DNA of 7,392 bases. It comes from Thermoleophilia bacterium. Its GTDB lineage: Bacteria; Actinomycetota; Thermoleophilia; Gaiellales; JAICJC01. The translations under genes were made by a program, and so were the position numbers. Positions 5,206 through 7,392 of the stretch are shown here, in pieces; position 1 is the stretch's first letter; every line of letters starts with the position of its first letter. The DNA is taken from NCBI GenBank assembly GCA_025928435.1, contig JAICJM010000189.1, positions 1-7,392 on the forward strand. The letters are read 5' to 3'. The notes beneath the pieces were generated by a model, which searched no databases, was not told where the DNA came from, and saw only the letters and a list, made by a program, of their open reading frames with translations.

Positions 5206-7392
5206 AGCCGAAGCTCCACCGCCCGCCGCACCACCAGCCGCGGCGCCGACCGCAGGCCGGACGGCCGCGGCTGCGCGCTCAGCAGGTTAATGGCCGTGTT
5301 GGCGACCTGCAGCTCGATCGTGTTCGAGCCCGGCACGGCCTGGTCGGTCACCTCGACGCCGTACGGCGGCCACAGCCGCACGCCCGCCACCTGGCCGTTC
5401 ACCGTCACCTCGAGCACGTCGTCGCCCGCGTCGGCCTCGAGGAACACGCGGGCGCCGTCCAGGCTCTCCGGCAGGTGGACGGCGGCCCGGTAGACGGCCG
5501 CGCCGGAGTAGAACGGGCAGCCCTGCTCGGTCCAGCTGGCCGGTTGCGCGCCCGCCGCGACCCCGGTGATGGCGCCGCCCGGCGTGACGCGGAAATCGCC
5601 GACCAGCTTCACCAGGTCGAGCAGCCCGTCGGTCGGGCCGCCGAGCACCAGCCGCAGCGCGATCTCGTTCCGGCCCCGCCGCACCAGCCCGGAGATGTCC
5701 ACCACGGCGATCTGCGCGTCGAGCCCCGATGCCACGGGCGCCGCGTCGCAGGGGGCGTCGTTCACGAGCAGGCGCCACTCGATGCCGGCGAACCCGTCGA
5801 TCAGGAGCTCGAGCCGCTCGGGCACGTCCTCGACGTCGAACCCGATCCGGTACCAGACCGGGATCGGATAGTCGCCCTCCGGCTCGGTCGGGATCTGGTA
5901 CGACCACGCCCCCTGGACCATCGGCAGCCAGTCCTCGTCCCCTGCGCTCTCGGCGCGGGCGGCCCATTCCTGGATGACGAGGGCGTTGCGCCCCTCGAGC
6001 TCGAGCTCCCAGCCGTCCGCGATCGCGATCGGCTCGGTCGCCGCGCCGGCGTCGGCACGCACGACCCGCGACTCCCCGCCGCGCTCGACCGTGGCCTCCA
6101 CCGCGCCGCCGGCGGCGTGGCCGCGCAGCCGGCCGCCCTCCGCCGCGTCCACCTCGAGGCCCGAGACCGCCGTCACCCGGATGCCGTCGCCGGCGACGGG
6201 CACCACGAACGCCGAGCCGACGGGCGGCAGCTCGAGCTCGAAGACCGTCCGCCCGTCCTCGACCCGCCACGGCACGATCGGCGTCGTCGTGCCGGTCGAA
6301 GGATCCCACAGCTGCGGCCGCACGTCGCCCCGAAGGCCGACCTCGGCCCGCTGCGGGGCCCCGGTCGAATTGACCAGGAACACCAGGTCGAGGTCGTCGT
6401 GCACGCGATGCAGGTAGAGCACCTCCGGGTTCGAGATGCGCACGTCCGGCTCGATCAGGCGGCCGACCGCGTCGGCCACGACCTCGCGGATGCGGCGCCG
6501 CTCGGCCTCGACCTCCTCGCCGATGTCGGCCGTCGTGCCGTCCTCGAGCCGAAGCAGGTAGCGGGTCGCACCGGACTCACTCGGCTCGACCACGAAGCGG
6601 TCGCTCTCGGGCACGCCGGGCTGGCGCAGCTCGCGCTGGCGCGCCTCGGGCAGGCCGCGCGAGAGCGAGGCCGCGGTCACGAAGGCGGTGCGGCCGCCGC
6701 CCGGGTGCTCGCGCTCGACGATCCCGAGCGCCGCCTCCGCGTCGACGCGGCCGACCGTCGCGGGATCGACGCCGAACAGGCGTCCCACCCGCTCGCGGAC
6801 GTCGACCAGGCCGTCGCCGGCGAACGCCTCGCCCGGCAGGAGGACGGCACCCATGACGCGGCCGCCCTCGCCGACGAAGCGCTCGAGCCGCTCCAGCGTC
6901 GCGAGCTGGATGTGCGCCATCGGCGGCACCACCACGAGGCCGTGGCGCTCGTCCCCGACCACCAGCCGGCCGTCCTCGGCCGGCGCCGCCGCCAGCAGCG
7001 CCTCGTCCACGTAGTCGTAGTCGTGGTGGATGCGCAGGAAGAGCTCGGTGAGCGCGTTGAAGTCGTGCTCGATGCGGTCGCCGACCGGGCCGCGCTCCTG
7101 CGGCCGGTAGGTCGCGAACATCGCGTTGATCGGCCAGATCATGGCCACGTCGGCGACGTGGCGGCCGCCGCTCAGCAGGTGGCTCAGGCGGCTGACGTAC
7201 CTGGAGAACGCGCCGTAGAACCGCCACCACGGGTACTGGTAGAACATCGACGGCGGCCAGTCGCGCTTGCGCGGCCCCTCGAGCGTGTAGTGGAACCCGT
7301 GCGGGTTCAGCAGGTTCACGCCGAGCACGTACTCCCAGTCGGTGATCCACTTCATGCGCTGCATGGTGGTGTCCATGAAGATCCCGCCGAAC
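5202..7392 (-). CDS. GH106-like glycoside hydrolase (probable alpha-L-rhamnosidase), N-terminus outside window
   Basis: The frame stays open to the right edge, with codons for Phe-Gly-Gly-Ile-Phe before the ATG at 7376. The translation begins inside a catalytic barrel and no ribosome binding site precedes that ATG, so the gene continues beyond the window. Residues are numbered from that Met. Residues 1-70 look like the barrel end, with GVNLLNPHGFHY (19-30) and LSHLLSGG (64-71). Residues 72-180 form an alpha/beta region with VADVAMIWP and DYDYVDEALL (119-128), as seen in GH106-type enzymes. Beta-sandwich domains follow: one at about 325-395 with a WDPSTG turn, one at about 500-595, and a GH2-like sugar-binding sandwich at about 620-700 (QGCPFYSG, TVNGQVAGV, NTIELQVANT). 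Family members usually exceed 1000 residues, so several hundred are missing, probably including part of the active site. No signal peptide can be judged. Assignment to GH106 is by pattern memory; another large sandwich-bearing glycosidase is possible. Confidence 0.78.
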   Translation of the reverse strand, partial: FGGIFMDTTMQRMKWITDWEYVLGVNLLNPHGFHYTLEGPRKRDWPPSMFYQYPWWRFYGAFSRYVSRLSHLLSGGRHVADVAMIWPINAMFATYRPQERGPVGDRIEHDFNALTELFLRIHHDYDYVDEALLAAAPAEDGRLVVGDERHGLVVVPPMAHIQLATLERLERFVGEGGRVMGAVLLPGEAFAGDGLVDVRERVGRLFGVDPATVGRVDAEAALGIVEREHPGGGRTAFVTAASLSRGLPEARQRELRQPGVPESDRFVVEPSESGATRYLLRLEDGTTADIGEEVEAERRRIREVVADAVGRLIEPDVRISNPEVLYLHRVHDDLDLVFLVNSTGAPQRAEVGLRGDVRPQLWDPSTGTTTPIVPWRVEDGRTVFELELPPVGSAFVVPVAGDGIRVTAVSGLEVDAAEGGRLRGHAAGGAVEATVERGGESRVVRADAGAATEPIAIADGWELELEGRNALVIQEWAARAESAGDEDWLPMVQGAWSYQIPTEPEGDYPIPVWYRIGFDVEDVPERLELLIDGFAGIEWRLLVNDAPCDAAPVASGLDAQIAVVDISGLVRRGRNEIALRLVLGGPTDGLLDLVKLVGDFRVTPGGAITGVAAGAQPASWTEQGCPFYSGAAVYRAAVHLPESLDGARVFLEADAGDDVLEVTVNGQVAGVRLWPPYGVEVTDQAVPGSNTIELQVANTAINLLSAQPRPSGLRSAPRLVVRRAVELRL
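5214..5220 (-). promoter_or_regulatory. Ribosome binding site of the AllA-like gene, inside the upstream hydrolase
   Basis: On the minus strand GGTGGAG lies 8 bases before the GTG at 5205. It is within the last codons of the upstream hydrolase gene and supports GTG as the start rather than a downstream codon. Confidence 0.6.

Noticed and set aside
3358..5493. Plus-strand open frame of about 711 codons spanning the ferritin-like and AllA-like genes and entering the GH106-like gene
   Set aside because: It crosses three well-supported genes on the other strand, has low-complexity composition and shows no known motif. It is a codon-composition shadow.
7374..7376. ATG taken as the true start of the GH106-like gene
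   Set aside because: The frame is open upstream to the window edge, the protein begins in mid-domain and there is no Shine-Dalgarno before this codon. It is an internal methionine.

Overview
This is a very G+C-rich window with strong G/C preference at third codon positions and tightly packed genes. That fits an actinobacterial or similar high-GC soil-type genome. A Thermoleophilia-like actinobacterium is my guess, from general style only; there is no rRNA or other marker gene here.

Layout. Almost everything from 336 to the right edge is one minus-strand gene train, read right to left. It starts with a large glycoside hydrolase whose N-terminus lies beyond the window (5202-7392), which looks like a GH106-type alpha-L-rhamnosidase. 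Next is a small ureidoglycolate-lyase-fold (AllA-like) protein, coupled to it by a 4-base GTGA overlap (4726-5205). After a 27-base gap with a good Shine-Dalgarno comes a 454-residue ferritin-like protein (3334-4698). After 22 bases comes a complete GH38 alpha-mannosidase (336-3311). At the left edge a small three-helix membrane protein of unknown function (2-316) converges on the mannosidase. The 19 bases between them form the core of an imperfect inverted repeat that includes both stop codons. No stretch over 300 bases lacks a gene. I see no RNA genes, mobile elements, CRISPR arrays or operon promoter; the promoter should lie to the right of the window.

How the genes may work together. The two hydrolases point to catabolism of a glycan containing alpha-mannose and probably rhamnose. 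The mannosidase has no signal peptide, so it probably acts in the cytoplasm on imported oligosaccharides. The surprise is the pair between them. One is an AllA-fold protein that departs from canonical ureidoglycolate lyase at several conserved positions. The other is a tandem ferritin-like protein whose C-terminal half keeps a full di-metal ligand set while its N-terminal half has lost part of one. No purine or allantoin gene is visible, so the two may carry out an uncharacterised, possibly oxidative, step on a released sugar. That is inference; the sequence directly shows only the fold families and the operon-like arrangement.
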